Assembly: GCF_010384365.1 (NCBI RefSeq) | Contig: NZ_CP048397.1 | Coordinates: forward strand, 2,108,001 to 2,172,000 | Direction of reading: 5' to 3' | Source: Streptomyces sp. S4.7 | GTDB lineage: Bacteria; Actinomycetota; Actinomycetes; Streptomycetales; Streptomycetaceae | DNA length: 64,000 nt | Part shown: positions 9,529 through 17,250 of the stretch, one piece after another | How the letters are laid out: the number at the start of each line of letters is the position of its first letter | Position numbering within the stretch: the first letter of the stretch is position 1 | The notes under the pieces: generated by a model | Databases searched by the model: none | What the model was told of the DNA's origin: nothing | Seen by the model: the letters and a program-made list of their open reading frames with translations, nothing else | Position numbers and translations under genes: made by a program

Positions 9529-9824
9529 CAGCGCGTCTCCCCGGCGAAATACTTCGCCGCCTTCCTCAGGATCTCGCGCTCCTCCTCCAGCTCGCGGACC
9601 TTCTTGCGCAGGGCCGCGTTCTCCTCCTCCAGCGGCGTGGGCGGCTCCGCGGCTGTCTCCGCCCGGCGCCCCCTCGGCCGGTTCGCCCCGGCCGCCCGAA
9701 CCCAGTTGCGCAGCGTCTCCGGGTTGACTCCCAGATCAGCGGCAACCGACCTGATCGTCGCTCCGGGCCGGGACCGGTACAGCGCGACCGCGTCCGCCTT
9801 GAACTCCGGCGGGTAGTGCTTCAT
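9525..9824 (-). CDS. IS3-family transposase OrfA (HTH)
   Basis: Predicted 99 residues from ATG 9824; a GTG two codons upstream (9830) is the alternative. The N-terminus is the HTH_Tnp_1 domain (KHYPPEFKADAVALYRSRPG, then TIRSVAADLGVNPETLRNWV) that recognises the IS ends. The C-terminus is a leucine-zipper-like coiled coil (PTPLEEENAALRKKVRELEE, then EREILRKAAKYFAG) used for multimerisation with OrfB. Length is normal for the family. The last codon and stop overlap orfB by four bases. Confidence 0.9.
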   Translation of the reverse strand: MKHYPPEFKADAVALYRSRPGATIRSVAADLGVNPETLRNWVRAAGANRPRGRRAETAAEPPTPLEEENAALRKKVRELEEEREILRKAAKYFAGETRW

Positions 9825-9884
9825 GACCACGAGATGTCCGTTCTCAGATCCTCAGGATCCAGTGTCTCGTGTGCCCAAGATCAA

Positions 9885-10042
9885 GGGTCAAGGCCCGTGA
9901 ACAGCTCCAGCAGTCTCGGCTCGGTGTTGGGCAGCCGCTTGTCGTGCACGGTTCTGCCGTCCCGGGTCCGGCCGTGGGCGTGGTGGAACTCCTTGCCCAG
10001 GTCCAGGCCGAGGAAGAGATCTATCGCGGTCGTGTCGACCAT
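9885..10042 (-). pseudogene. IS110-family transposase, N-terminal piece
   Basis: From ATG 10042 the frame reads MVDTTAIDLFLGLDLGKEFH, the standard IS110 start with the first catalytic aspartate in LGLDLGK, then KRLPNTEPRLLELFTGLDP before it runs into the IS3 end and stops. AGAGG lies about nine bases upstream of the ATG. It continues in the piece ending at 7519. Confidence 0.88.
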
Positions 10043-10384
10043 GTGCGTGTGCCTCTCGCCACTCGTCTCCTGAAACTCCCGGCCGTCCCTGCGGCACCAC
10101 ACGCCGGCAACCACGTTACGCAGACATGCCGCCCGGTGAAGCGGCCCGGCATTGCGCCGGACCAGGCGGTCGTCAGGCCCCTCATCAGCGGTCAAGCGGT
10201 GCCCCGAAGCCCAGCGGCAACACCCCCCAGGTCATCGCCTTCGACAGGGGGCACACAGCCATACCGGACCCGGGGGCCAGGAACCCCATTGCGGGGCCAC
10301 GAGAAAGGTAACGGGCAGGGATGGTGAGGGGGCGGCGGGCGCCTCACACGGGACCGGGTTGCGGGGCCGGGGACGGGGCTCGCG
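10043..10384. other. Non-coding stretch upstream of the IS110 transposase
   Basis: No supportable gene. In IS110-group elements the region 5' of the transposase carries the bridge RNA. This stretch contains foldable segments such as GCCGCCCGG/CGGCCCGGC around 10127-10155 and CCCCATTGCGGGG around 10288, but I cannot identify guide loops or the element edge. Confidence 0.3.
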
Positions 10385-10830
10385 CCTACCCATACGCTCG
10401 TGATCGCGCTGACGCAGCGCGCCCCGCACCGGTCGGTCGGCACGACGAGCCCGGCTGCCCGCCGGATCCAGCGGCACCCCGTCGAGCGTGGTGGTCGGCA
10501 GCGCGGGCACAGCACCGAAGTCGGGGTCGATCTCGCCCCAGGACAGTACGGTGCGGTGCCCGTCCCGGCCGGTGACGGCCAGCAGGAAGCGGGAGCGGTC
10601 CCGCCGGCGCCGTACGTCGAAGTCCGGCCGCGCGTCGGCCACGACCTCACGCAGCAGGGGCCCCTCGAACCTGTGGTGGCGCGGCCCGCTGCTCGCGCAC
10701 CGGAAGACCGCGTCGGCACTGTGCTGCTCCCGTCCCCGCCGGAGGTCGTCGACGCCCGGCGTGCCGGGCCGGGCCGGCTCACCGCGCGCAGAGCCAAGGC
10801 CCCGGTACGGACGGAAGGAGGGCCCCCGGG
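10385..10830 (-). pseudogene. Frameshifted remnant of a molybdopterin-dependent oxidoreductase
   Basis: On the minus strand one frame reads ADAVFRCASSGPRHHRFEGP, then LLREVVADARPDFD, RFLLAVTGRDGHRTVLSWGE and IDPDFGAVPALPTTTLDGVP. The homology then continues in another frame as GLVVPTDRCGARCVSAITSV, ending near 10385. The switch lies near 10449-10465 in a G/C-rich run. The pattern fits the sulfite-oxidase-type Oxidored_molyb domain, including the Cys in VFRCASSG that would bind molybdenum. I see no convincing start or ribosome site, and the N-terminus appears missing. It lies between the IS110 element and an acetyltransferase gene, about 3.6 kb from the mod operon. Confidence 0.6.
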
Positions 10831-11041
10831 TGGCGTCTTGAGTCGGCCCGTCGAAACTCCCCCTTCGAACGGCGCACACGCGACGACCGGGGCGATTCCT
10901 GCGGGACGGTCCGCGAAATCTCATCTGCGGCTCTGAAGACCGCATTGCCCTCGCTTCTGCGTGGACGGACACGGATTATCGGCCGTGAACGCGCCGACGA
11001 AAGCCGACCCGGGTCGGGGGCGTCGCGCCAGACTGGTGGGC

Positions 11042-11554
11042 ATGGTGCGTCTGCGGGTACTGACGACGAACGACTGGCCGCTGTGGCGCGAGGCGCGTCT
11101 CGCGGCGCTGACCGAGGCGCCGCACGCGTTCAAATCCCTGCTGGCGGACTGGGATCGGGGCGGGGAGGAGCGGTGGCGGGCGCGACTGGAGACTCCCGGT
11201 ACGTACAACGTCGTCGTGTCGCTGAACGGACGGACCGCCGGTATGGCGAGCGGTGTGCCCGGGGAGGGCGGCGTGTGCGAGCTGAGGTCGGTGTGGGTCG
11301 GTCCGGGCGCGCGGGGTCTCGGCGTCGGGAACCGGCTGATCGCCGCGGTCGAGACCTGGGCCCGGCGGTCGGGCGCCACGACGCTGAAGCTCGCGGTGAT
11401 CCCGGGCAACGAGTCGGCGGTCGCGCTGTACCGCCGTAACGGCTTCCTCCTCACCGACGAGCGAGGAGACCTGCTGCCGGACGGCGTGACGACGGAGCGG
11501 GTGATGGCGAAGCCGCTCCGCCCGGCCGAAGGCAGGTCGACCGGAGGTACCTAG
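11042..11554 (+). CDS. GNAT family N-acetyltransferase
   Basis: Predicted 170 residues starting MVRLRVLTTNDWPLWREARL. Motif A of the acetyl-CoA site is LRSVWVGPGARGLGVGNRLI near residues 80-100 (R/Q-x-x-G-x-G/A form), and motif B is LAVIPGNESAVALYRRNGF near 120-138. The overall match is to RimI-like acetyltransferases; the acceptor is unknown. No clear ribosome site precedes ATG 11042, and an earlier in-frame start at 10961 exists but lacks support. The stop overlaps the convergent hydrolase gene by four bases. Confidence 0.85.
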   Translation: MVRLRVLTTNDWPLWREARLAALTEAPHAFKSLLADWDRGGEERWRARLETPGTYNVVVSLNGRTAGMASGVPGEGGVCELRSVWVGPGARGLGVGNRLIAAVETWARRSGATTLKLAVIPGNESAVALYRRNGFLLTDERGDLLPDGVTTERVMAKPLRPAEGRSTGGT

Positions 11555-12336
11555 CGTGCCAGGAACGGGACGAGTGCCGCGGTGAGTTCCTCGGGCGCGT
11601 CCAGCGCGATGAGGTGGGCCGCCGTGGGGAACTCGACCAGGGTGGCGCCGGGAATCCCGGCGGCGTACCGGCGGGCGATGTCCTGGAAGTCGGCGACGTC
11701 GAGCCCGCCGATGCCGACGAGCGTGGGGACGGCGATCGTGCCGATATCGCCGGCCTCTCCGCCCTGGGAGTGTTCTTCGACGGCGTCCTGGTTCATCAGC
11801 GCGGTCCGTACGGAAGCGCGGAGTTGCCCGGCCAGCGCCGGGTCGACGTCGCGCCATTCGCGGGCCGGCCCGCGGAGCCACATGTCGAGGTTCACCAGCA
11901 CGGCGGCGTCGACGTCGCCCGCGGCGAGGGCCGCCGTCTCCGCCTCGTCGTACGCGACCATCCCGGCCGACCAGTCGTACCCCGGCCACGGTGGAGCGAG
12001 CAGCGCCAGCGAACACACCCGGTCCGGGTGGGCGAGGGCGAACTCCACCGCCACCCGCCCACCCCAGGACGCGCCGACGAGCCGAACGCGCTCGTGACCG
12101 AGGTGATCCAGCAGCAGCCGCAGATCGTCGGTCTCACTGAACGGCCCCGCCGGGGTCGCGGACCCACCGAAGCCGCGCAGGTCGTAACAGATGACCGTGT
12201 GACGCTCCGCGAGACCGGGCACGGTCGCGTCCCACATCCGGTGATCCGCGATGCCGGCGTGCACGAGAACGACGGGCGGGCCGTCCCCGGTGACGGTGTA
12301 CGAGAGATGGCCGAGGTCGTCGGCGAGTACGGGCAT
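11551..12336 (-). CDS. Alpha/beta-fold hydrolase
   Basis: Predicted 261 residues from ATG 12336 (MPVLADDLGHLSY); a start 18 codons upstream is possible. The fold shows the oxyanion region VVLVHAGIADHRMWD near residue 25, the nucleophile elbow LVGASWGGRVAVEFALAHPD (Ser near 88), an acid candidate in GIGGLDVADF, and the catalytic histidine in PTAAHLIALDAPEELTAALV. The length is typical of small epoxide-hydrolase/lactonase/esterase-like enzymes; the substrate is unknown. It converges with the acetyltransferase gene. Confidence 0.85.
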   Translation of the reverse strand: MPVLADDLGHLSYTVTGDGPPVVLVHAGIADHRMWDATVPGLAERHTVICYDLRGFGGSATPAGPFSETDDLRLLLDHLGHERVRLVGASWGGRVAVEFALAHPDRVCSLALLAPPWPGYDWSAGMVAYDEAETAALAAGDVDAAVLVNLDMWLRGPAREWRDVDPALAGQLRASVRTALMNQDAVEEHSQGGEAGDIGTIAVPTLVGIGGLDVADFQDIARRYAAGIPGATLVEFPTAAHLIALDAPEELTAALVPFLAR

Positions 12337-12477
12337 CCGCAGATGCTCGCAGGTCGCCACCGCGCACGCCACAGAGAAAATCGGCGACACCGGTCAGGAT
12401 TCCGACCGGACGGGCGTCACCGCGAAGGGGGAGGCCACGCCGCCTTTCGGAACTCCGCGACGTACTCATCCCCGGCG

Positions 12478-14612
12478 TCAGAGACGAACCTCGTCGAGCG
12501 AATTTTCGACCCAGATGGTCTTGCCGTCCGGCGTATACCACGTTCCCCATCGCCGAGCCAGGGAAGCGATGATCAGCAGACCACGGCCATCTTCGTCTTG
12601 AGCGCGGGCGTGGCGGAGGTGCGGCGCCGTGGTGGCGTTGTCCGAGACTTCAACAGTCAGATATCGATCGCGTATGAGGCGAACTGTCGGATTTCCGCTG
12701 GCGTGCCGGATTGCATTGGCAACAAGTTCACTCACCACCATTTCCGTCGTGAACGCATGTGTCTCAAGACCCCACTCCTCGACTTGCTGAGTAGCCTCTC
12801 CCTGGCCTCGCCCACCGCGGCAGGATCCCGGCTTCCGGTCCATGCGGCCACCCGGTCGTCCGGCAGACGGTGGGTACGGGCTGCGAGCAGAGCGGCGCTC
12901 TCACCTCCCAGCCCGCCGAGCATTCTGCGCACGATGCTGTCGCAGATGGCCTTCGGGGCGCGGCCGGAGCGAGTGGCGGCTTGCCGCAGTTGCACCATGC
13001 GCTCTTCCGCGCGAGGGCCGGGCTCAAGAAACGACTGGGAGAAGAGGACCAGCATGCTCTCCGGAGCAATGACCTGACGGTGCAGATCGTGTCCCAGGCC
13101 CTGCCCCAGTGGTGCGCCGACCGGCACTTCCACGGTCGTGATGTCGCCGGCCGGGGAGATCAGCAAAGGGGCTGGCCAGCCAGCTGAGGCAACAGCGAAC
13201 TCACCGGTCACGGAATCGTAGACCGCATAAAGACAACAGGGAGGATCCGTCGACGAGGACGGCAGGCCCGTGGGATTGGAAAGGAACTGGCCGGTGGCAT
13301 CGTCGAGGCGAGCCAGCAGTTCGTGGGGAGGGAGGTCAAGCACGGCCAGGGTATCCAGCGCGGTGCGGTAACGCCCCATCGCCGCCGATGCGTTGAGTCC
13401 TTGCTGGGAGACTCGACCGATGGCAAGGCCAACGCGGGCTCCCGACAACTCGATGACGTCGAACCAGACCGTCTCGTTGGATCCGGGCGTGTAGGCGAGG
13501 CCCACGTCTGATGCATCAAAGAAAACAGGGTGGCGGGGTCCTCGATAGAAGCTGGCCAACCCCAGGACACGCGCATGAAATGACAGAGGTACGATAATCA
13601 TCGAGTGAATTCCGGCGTTTCCCAGAGCTCCAGCACGCGCGGCGTCATGCATGAGCCAGTCCGATGGCGAGGTCTTCGGGTCCAGAAGTACGGGTGTGAG
13701 ATCCGCAATGACCTGTGCGCAAGGGGTCGGAAAGGCGAAATAGCTCATTTCCCCGACGCGATAGACAGCCTGGAGACCGCCGGGGGCCTCGAATGCCGCC
13801 CGGCGCAGGACAACGTCCGCGCCGACCGGAGGCGCCGGTGCCTCTGCCCCCTGTATGACGTCGTCGACGAGGTCCACCGAGACGGCGTCGGCGAAATCCC
13901 GCACCGCAACCACGGCGAGTTCCTGAGCAGTCCGCATCGCGTCGAGCGTGGAACCGATCTCTTCATGCGCTTCGGCCAGGAGCCGCGCGGCGGCCTCCGA
14001 CCGGTTTTGATCGGTGACATCGTGGATCACGGCGCCGGCGCCAATGGTCTGCTGGTCATCGCGCAGCTGAAATGCGGTAACTGCGAAGACCCGCGGGTCT
14101 CCGCGGCCGTCGCGCCCATTGATTCTTTCCTGGACAGCCGCCTCGTCACCCACGATGACCCTTTGGAGCAACGGAGCCAGAGGGAGACGCGAATCAAGAT
14201 TACCAACATGGTGCTGGAGGACCTGTTCTGCCGAACGTCCGCGCATGGCAAGGGCGGCTGAATTGGCGCGCAGGACGCTCAGGTCAGCGTCGTACACCTC
14301 AAGACCAGCAGTGCTGTGCTCGAATGCCGAGAACTCGAAGGCCGATTCGACGTCAGCGGCGTGAAGGCTTGGAGCGGTGCCTCGCGAGGCGATAACGGTC
14401 CCCGCCTCGCCCCGGCACGCGGTCAGGAACAGTGCAGCAGGCGCATGCCCTCCGCTATCACCGTCATGGGAGCCCAGGAGTCTCTCGATGACCAGACCCG
14501 CAGGCGCGCCGACGACATCGCGCGAAGAGAGCTCCGGGTAGCGCCCTGCCTCATCGTCCCAGCGGGAAACATTTCCCCTGGTATCAATAGTGAATGAGCT
14601 GTTGTGCGCCAT
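12478..14612 (-). pseudogene. PAS-GAF-SpoIIE-like-HATPase regulator split by a frameshift
   Basis: From ATG 14612 (GAGGAG nine bases upstream) the frame encodes a PAS region (ESAFEFSAFEHSTAGLEVYD), a GAF region (about residues 200-350) and a PP2C/SpoIIE-like region (VWFDVIELSGARVGLAIGRV, CCLYAVYDSVTGEFAVASAG). It then runs to a stop at 12732. The expected C-terminal HATPase_c domain is in another frame ending at 12478 (FTTEMVVSELVANAIRH, DEDGRGLLIIASLARRWGTW). Homologous streptomycete proteins are continuous across GEARER-ATQ, so one G seems missing near 12794-12798. The phosphatase metal motifs are also degenerate: GDVxGHG is GRVSQQG and TDGL is SQSF. Such proteins control anti-sigma-factor antagonists; this copy is probably inactive as a phosphatase. 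Confidence 0.8.
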
Positions 14613-14669
14613 GATTGGCATCTCCTCGCACAGCCTTTCCTACTAACCACTCGGTAGCTTTTGGCTGCG

Positions 14670-14698
14670 GGGCGTCCCTTCCAGGCTGAAGGACGCCC
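14670..14698 (-). terminator. Hairpin downstream of the DUF2637 gene
   Basis: GGGCGTCC (14670-14677) pairs with GGACGCCC (14691-14698) around a 13-base loop. It lies between the DUF2637 gene and the SpoIIE-like gene, both on the minus strand, with no T run. It may be a second terminator. Confidence 0.45.
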
Positions 14699-14742
14699 GC
14701 TCCGACGGCAACTGGGTCAGAAAGTGCTTGTGATCCAGCTAA

Positions 14743-14782
14743 GGGCTTGCAGGGAATCAAGGTGTTGCTTCCCTGCAAGCCC
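14743..14782 (-). terminator. Terminator of the DUF2637 operon
   Basis: GGGCTTGCAGGGA (14743-14755) and TCCCTGCAAGCCC (14770-14782) form a perfect 13-base-pair stem with a 14-base loop, 34 bases after the DUF2637 stop. The long perfect dyad could also mark a former element boundary; no direct repeat partner was seen. Confidence 0.6.
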
Positions 14783-14815
14783 ATAGCCAGTCCTCGGGGC
14801 GCTGGTTGTCGGTCA

Positions 14816-16015
14816 TCAGCTCGCCTTGTTGTCGAGTGCGTTGCGGATGCGCTGTGCCCGGCGCTGAGCGATACCGCGTTCGCGCTTCATCCGTCGCAGG
14901 CTGAGGGGGCCCGTCCTGGCAAGTTCGCGGGCGCGTTCGACGAGTTCGGCGTCGGAATCGAGCAGCGCGGTCGCGGGTGCGGGCTCCGCTCTCTGCGGGT
15001 GCGGCTTCATGCCGGCCGGGTCCGTGCCGCACACGACGTCCGGGTGCGGTGGGTCCATGGGTGCGAGGTCGAGAAGCAGCGCGCCGTGGGTGCGGGAGCG
15101 CGCACTCACTGGAGTGGGTGCGGACCCGGTCGGCGCACTCGGGTGCACTGCGGGTGCGGGTGTGTTGAGTTCGGCGGTGAGTGCGGGTGGGGTTCGAGGG
15201 GGCGCAAGTGCGACGGCCTGGTTCGCGGCTGCGTAGAACTCGACTGCGGGTGCTGTCAGTTCAGCGGGTGCGGGTGCGGCGGTGGGTACAGGCTCCGCGG
15301 CGGCCGTAGCGGAAGAGAGGGGGTCCGGTTCGATGCCGACGGCGGCGAGACCGGCCGGGCCGGTGTCCGCGAGCGGGACGCCGTACTTGGCGAGCCGCAG
15401 CGGCATCATCGCCTCGATGGGCGCCTTGCGGCGCCAGTTGCGGCCGTAGCGCGCCTGGAGGCGGGCCTGGTAGATGAGCCGGTCCTGTTCGAGCTGGATG
15501 ATGTCCTCGTAACTGCGGATCTCCCACAGCTTCATCCGGCGCCACAGCTTGAACGTCGGGACGGGCGAGAGCAGCCAGCGGGTGAGGCGGACGCCCTCCA
15601 TGTGCTTGTCGGCGGTGATGTCCGCGATCCGGCCGACCGCGTGGCGGGCCGCCTCGACGACGACCACGAACAGGATCGGGATCACCGCGTGCATGCCCAC
15701 GCCGATCGCATCCGGCCACGCAGCGGCGGCGTTGAACGCGATCGTCCCCGCAGTGAGTACCCACGCGGTGTGGTGCAGCAGCGGGAACGGGATCCGTACC
15801 CATGTGAGCAGCAGGTCGAGCGCGAGCAGCACGCCGATGCCAGCGTCGATGCCGATCGGGAAGACAAGCGCGAACGTGCCAAAGCCCTTCTGTTCGGCGA
15901 GTTCGCGCACGGCGGCGTACGAGCCGACGAAGCCGATCGCGGCGATCAGCACGGCGCCCGCGATGACAACGCCGATCAAGCGGCGCTGTGTCGAGGTGAG
16001 TTGGAGCCGTGTCAC
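14816..16015 (-). CDS. DUF2637 membrane protein (SpdB-like, conjugative-element type)
   Basis: Predicted 399 residues. Residues 1-135 contain four membrane helices in DUF2637 arrangement: GVVIAGAVLIAAIGFVGSYA, FALVFPIGIDAGIGVLLALD, HHTAWVLTAGTIAFNAAAAW and GMHAVIPILFVVVVEAARHA. Then follow a conserved cytoplasmic segment (LSPVPTFKLWRRMKLWEIRS), a long Ala/Pro-rich linker (about 235-340) and a basic C-terminal segment (RTGPLSLRRMKRERGIAQRR) that may be a helix-turn-helix. DUF2637 proteins are typical of actinomycete integrative conjugative elements and Streptomyces plasmids, where SpdB proteins aid spread between mycelial compartments. No TraB-type translocase or Rep is nearby, so this is a partial element or a domesticated gene. 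Confidence 0.8.
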   Translation of the reverse strand: MTRLQLTSTQRRLIGVVIAGAVLIAAIGFVGSYAAVRELAEQKGFGTFALVFPIGIDAGIGVLLALDLLLTWVRIPFPLLHHTAWVLTAGTIAFNAAAAWPDAIGVGMHAVIPILFVVVVEAARHAVGRIADITADKHMEGVRLTRWLLSPVPTFKLWRRMKLWEIRSYEDIIQLEQDRLIYQARLQARYGRNWRRKAPIEAMMPLRLAKYGVPLADTGPAGLAAVGIEPDPLSSATAAAEPVPTAAPAPAELTAPAVEFYAAANQAVALAPPRTPPALTAELNTPAPAVHPSAPTGSAPTPVSARSRTHGALLLDLAPMDPPHPDVVCGTDPAGMKPHPQRAEPAPATALLDSDAELVERARELARTGPLSLRRMKRERGIAQRRAQRIRNALDNKAS

Positions 16016-16072
16016 GAGAGGTGCCTTCCGGAGGGGTCGGGCCCGCGCGGGGGTGATCGCGGGCCCGACCGG

Positions 16073-16234
16073 TCAGGTGCGGGTCTGGGACTGCTCGGCG
16101 GCGTGCTCGCGGGTCTGGGCGAACTGGGCCGCAGCGGCTCCCTTTCCCTGCGCAGCGTCCCGATCCTGCTGGCATGCGGCCGGGGTCGCAGGAGCGTCCA
16201 CGATCGGGTGCTCGCGCGGCGTGTCGGCGGCCAT
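16073..16234 (-). CDS. Small hypothetical protein, translationally coupled
   Basis: Predicted 53 residues (MAADTPREHPIVDAPATPAA to EHAAEQSQTRT), polar and Ala/Gln-rich, with no recognisable domain. Support comes from position: its ATG (16234) shares an A with the stop of the upstream 111-residue gene (TGATG), the classic coupling arrangement. The DUF2637 gene follows 57 bases downstream on the same strand. Confidence 0.5.
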   Translation of the reverse strand: MAADTPREHPIVDAPATPAACQQDRDAAQGKGAAAAQFAQTREHAAEQSQTRT

Positions 16235-16569
16235 CAGACTGTGCCCGCAGCCGCGCGCAGGCACAGGGCCCATTCGCCACGGGTACGGGAGCTGGCCCAC
16301 ATGTCCGGGGTGAGCGCGCGCAGGGCGCGACGGCCGGCGTGCTGCGCGACGTACGACGGGTAGCTGGTCAGTACGCGGGCGTCGGCGAGCGCCAATGCGC
16401 GAGCCCATCCGGCGACGGTTAGTTCCTGGTCCGGCTTGTGCTCGGCGAGGTGGTCGGCGGCGGCGGTGAGTACCTGGCTCGCGATGCTGGGGAGGGCGAG
16501 GATGCGGCGAAGGCCGTCCTCGGTAGTGGGGGCTGCCTGCGTGGCGGCTGCCCGGATACGATCTGTCAC
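16234..16569 (-). CDS. Hypothetical protein of the DUF2637 operon
   Basis: Predicted 111 residues starting at GTG 16569 with AGGAGA eight bases upstream. It is helical and soluble (ILALPSIASQVLTAAADHLA, YVAQHAGRRALRALTPDMWA), with no cysteine pair, membrane helix or family motif that I recognise. It is first in a three-gene operon (this gene, the 53-residue gene, DUF2637). Similar small genes sit beside spdB-type genes in conjugative elements, so a role in transfer or its control is inferred only from context. Confidence 0.65.
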   Translation of the reverse strand: MTDRIRAAATQAAPTTEDGLRRILALPSIASQVLTAAADHLAEHKPDQELTVAGWARALALADARVLTSYPSYVAQHAGRRALRALTPDMWASSRTRGEWALCLRAAAGTV

Positions 16570-16611
16570 GGCTGGCTCTCCTGTTAGTAGCAGGGGGCTG
16601 GCAGCCCGCGA

Positions 16612-16660
16612 GGTGTGTCACCACCTGCGGGGTTCTGGCCGGGCCTGGTGTGTCACCACC
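16612..16660. promoter_or_regulatory. Paired operator-like repeats between divergent island genes
   Basis: The 14-mer GGTGTGTCACCACC occurs twice, starting at 16612 and 16647, exactly 35 bases apart. Each copy contains the dyad GGTG-TGT-CACC. They lie just upstream of the 111-residue gene and are likely binding sites for a dimeric regulator covering its promoter. Confidence 0.6.
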
Positions 16661-16730
16661 GGGCCCGGCCGTCCTGCGCCCCGTTCGGTGTCACTGCCGA
16701 GCGGGGTTTCTGCATTTCCGAAGGTACGGG

Positions 16731-16753
16731 AAAGTTGCGAGACTCGCAACTTT
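16731..16753. promoter_or_regulatory. Perfect 23-base palindrome upstream of the divergent small gene
   Basis: AAAGTTGCGAG-A-CTCGCAACTTT is a perfect inverted repeat with one central base. It is AT-richer than its surroundings and ends two bases before the AGAGGAGG ribosome site of the gene at 16771. Its position fits an operator over the transcription start of that gene. Confidence 0.65.
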
Positions 16754-16770
16754 TAGAGGAGGATGACGCC

Positions 16771-17010
16771 ATGCCAGATGAGCCACCGAGCGGGGAGAGA
16801 TACACCATGCTCACGTTCGAGCAGGCGGCGGCGCGACTCGTTGAAGACGGGCATGTTGCCCGCATGACGGGCGAGGGGCTACGCAAGGCAGCGCGGACAC
16901 ATCCCGACTGGCCAATCACGCAGGCGATGTACGGCAAGGCGGCGAACGCACGGACCCTCCCATACGAACTCGCCGTCCGTTTCGTCAAGACTCGACGCCG
17001 TCAGAACTGA
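16771..17010 (+). CDS. Small hypothetical protein, possible DNA-binding regulator
   Basis: Predicted 79 residues. Start ATG 16771 has AGAGGAGG upstream. The sequence contains MLTFEQAAARLVEDGHVARM and EGLRKAARTHPDWPITQAMY, then a basic tail VKTRRRQN. The layout resembles compact helix-turn-helix or excisionase-like proteins but matches no family I can name. It is divergent from the DUF2637 operon, and both operator elements lie between the two starts, so it could be the island's own regulator. Confidence 0.6.
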   Translation: MPDEPPSGERYTMLTFEQAAARLVEDGHVARMTGEGLRKAARTHPDWPITQAMYGKAANARTLPYELAVRFVKTRRRQN

Positions 17011-17250
17011 AGGCGCACGCCGACCGGCCCGCCGTCGACGGAAGATCGGCGGGGGCCGCCTGCCCCTTCGACGACCGCCGCATCGTCGTGGCCACGCCAA
17101 GCAGGCGAAAGCCGCATTCGGGGCTATGGACATCCAGATCAACCGCAGCGGCGACTCCCCAAGTACGCGTCAGCCACCGAGATCCTCATGACCAAGCGAG
17201 AGAAATAGAGAAGCCCACCGAGAGGAGTGGAGCGCCTTCGGGTAGAGGGA

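Larger units (their letters stand above)
8614..9884 (-). mobile_element. IS3-family insertion sequence inside the IS110 transposase
   Basis: About 1.27 kb carrying orfA and orfB. Its ends are imperfect inverted repeats: AATCTTGGACAC at 8614 on the plus strand, and reading inward from 9884 on the minus strand TTGATCTTGGGCAC (shared core ATCTTGGrCAC). The interrupted gene can be rejoined in frame as GACCC/CCGGGTGAA (Leu-Asp-Pro-Gly-Glu-Gly), which implies duplication of about two or three C/G bases at the target. The exact border could shift by one or two bases. Both transposase genes look intact, so the element may still be mobile. Confidence 0.85.
7519..10042 (-). mobile_element. IS110-family element interrupted by an IS3-family element
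   Basis: Two pieces of one IS110-type transposase flank a complete IS3-type element. The coordinates given are the minimum, covering the transposase only. IS110 elements lack terminal inverted repeats, so outer edges cannot be placed by eye. Joining the pieces restores about 416 codons, the normal family length. The element lies upstream of the mod operon and next to a decayed molybdopterin oxidoreductase gene. Confidence 0.85.

Noticed and set aside
14743..14782. Perfect 13-base dyad considered as a recombination site of the island
   Set aside because: No second copy was found near the tRNA end, and its place just after the DUF2637 stop fits a terminator better.
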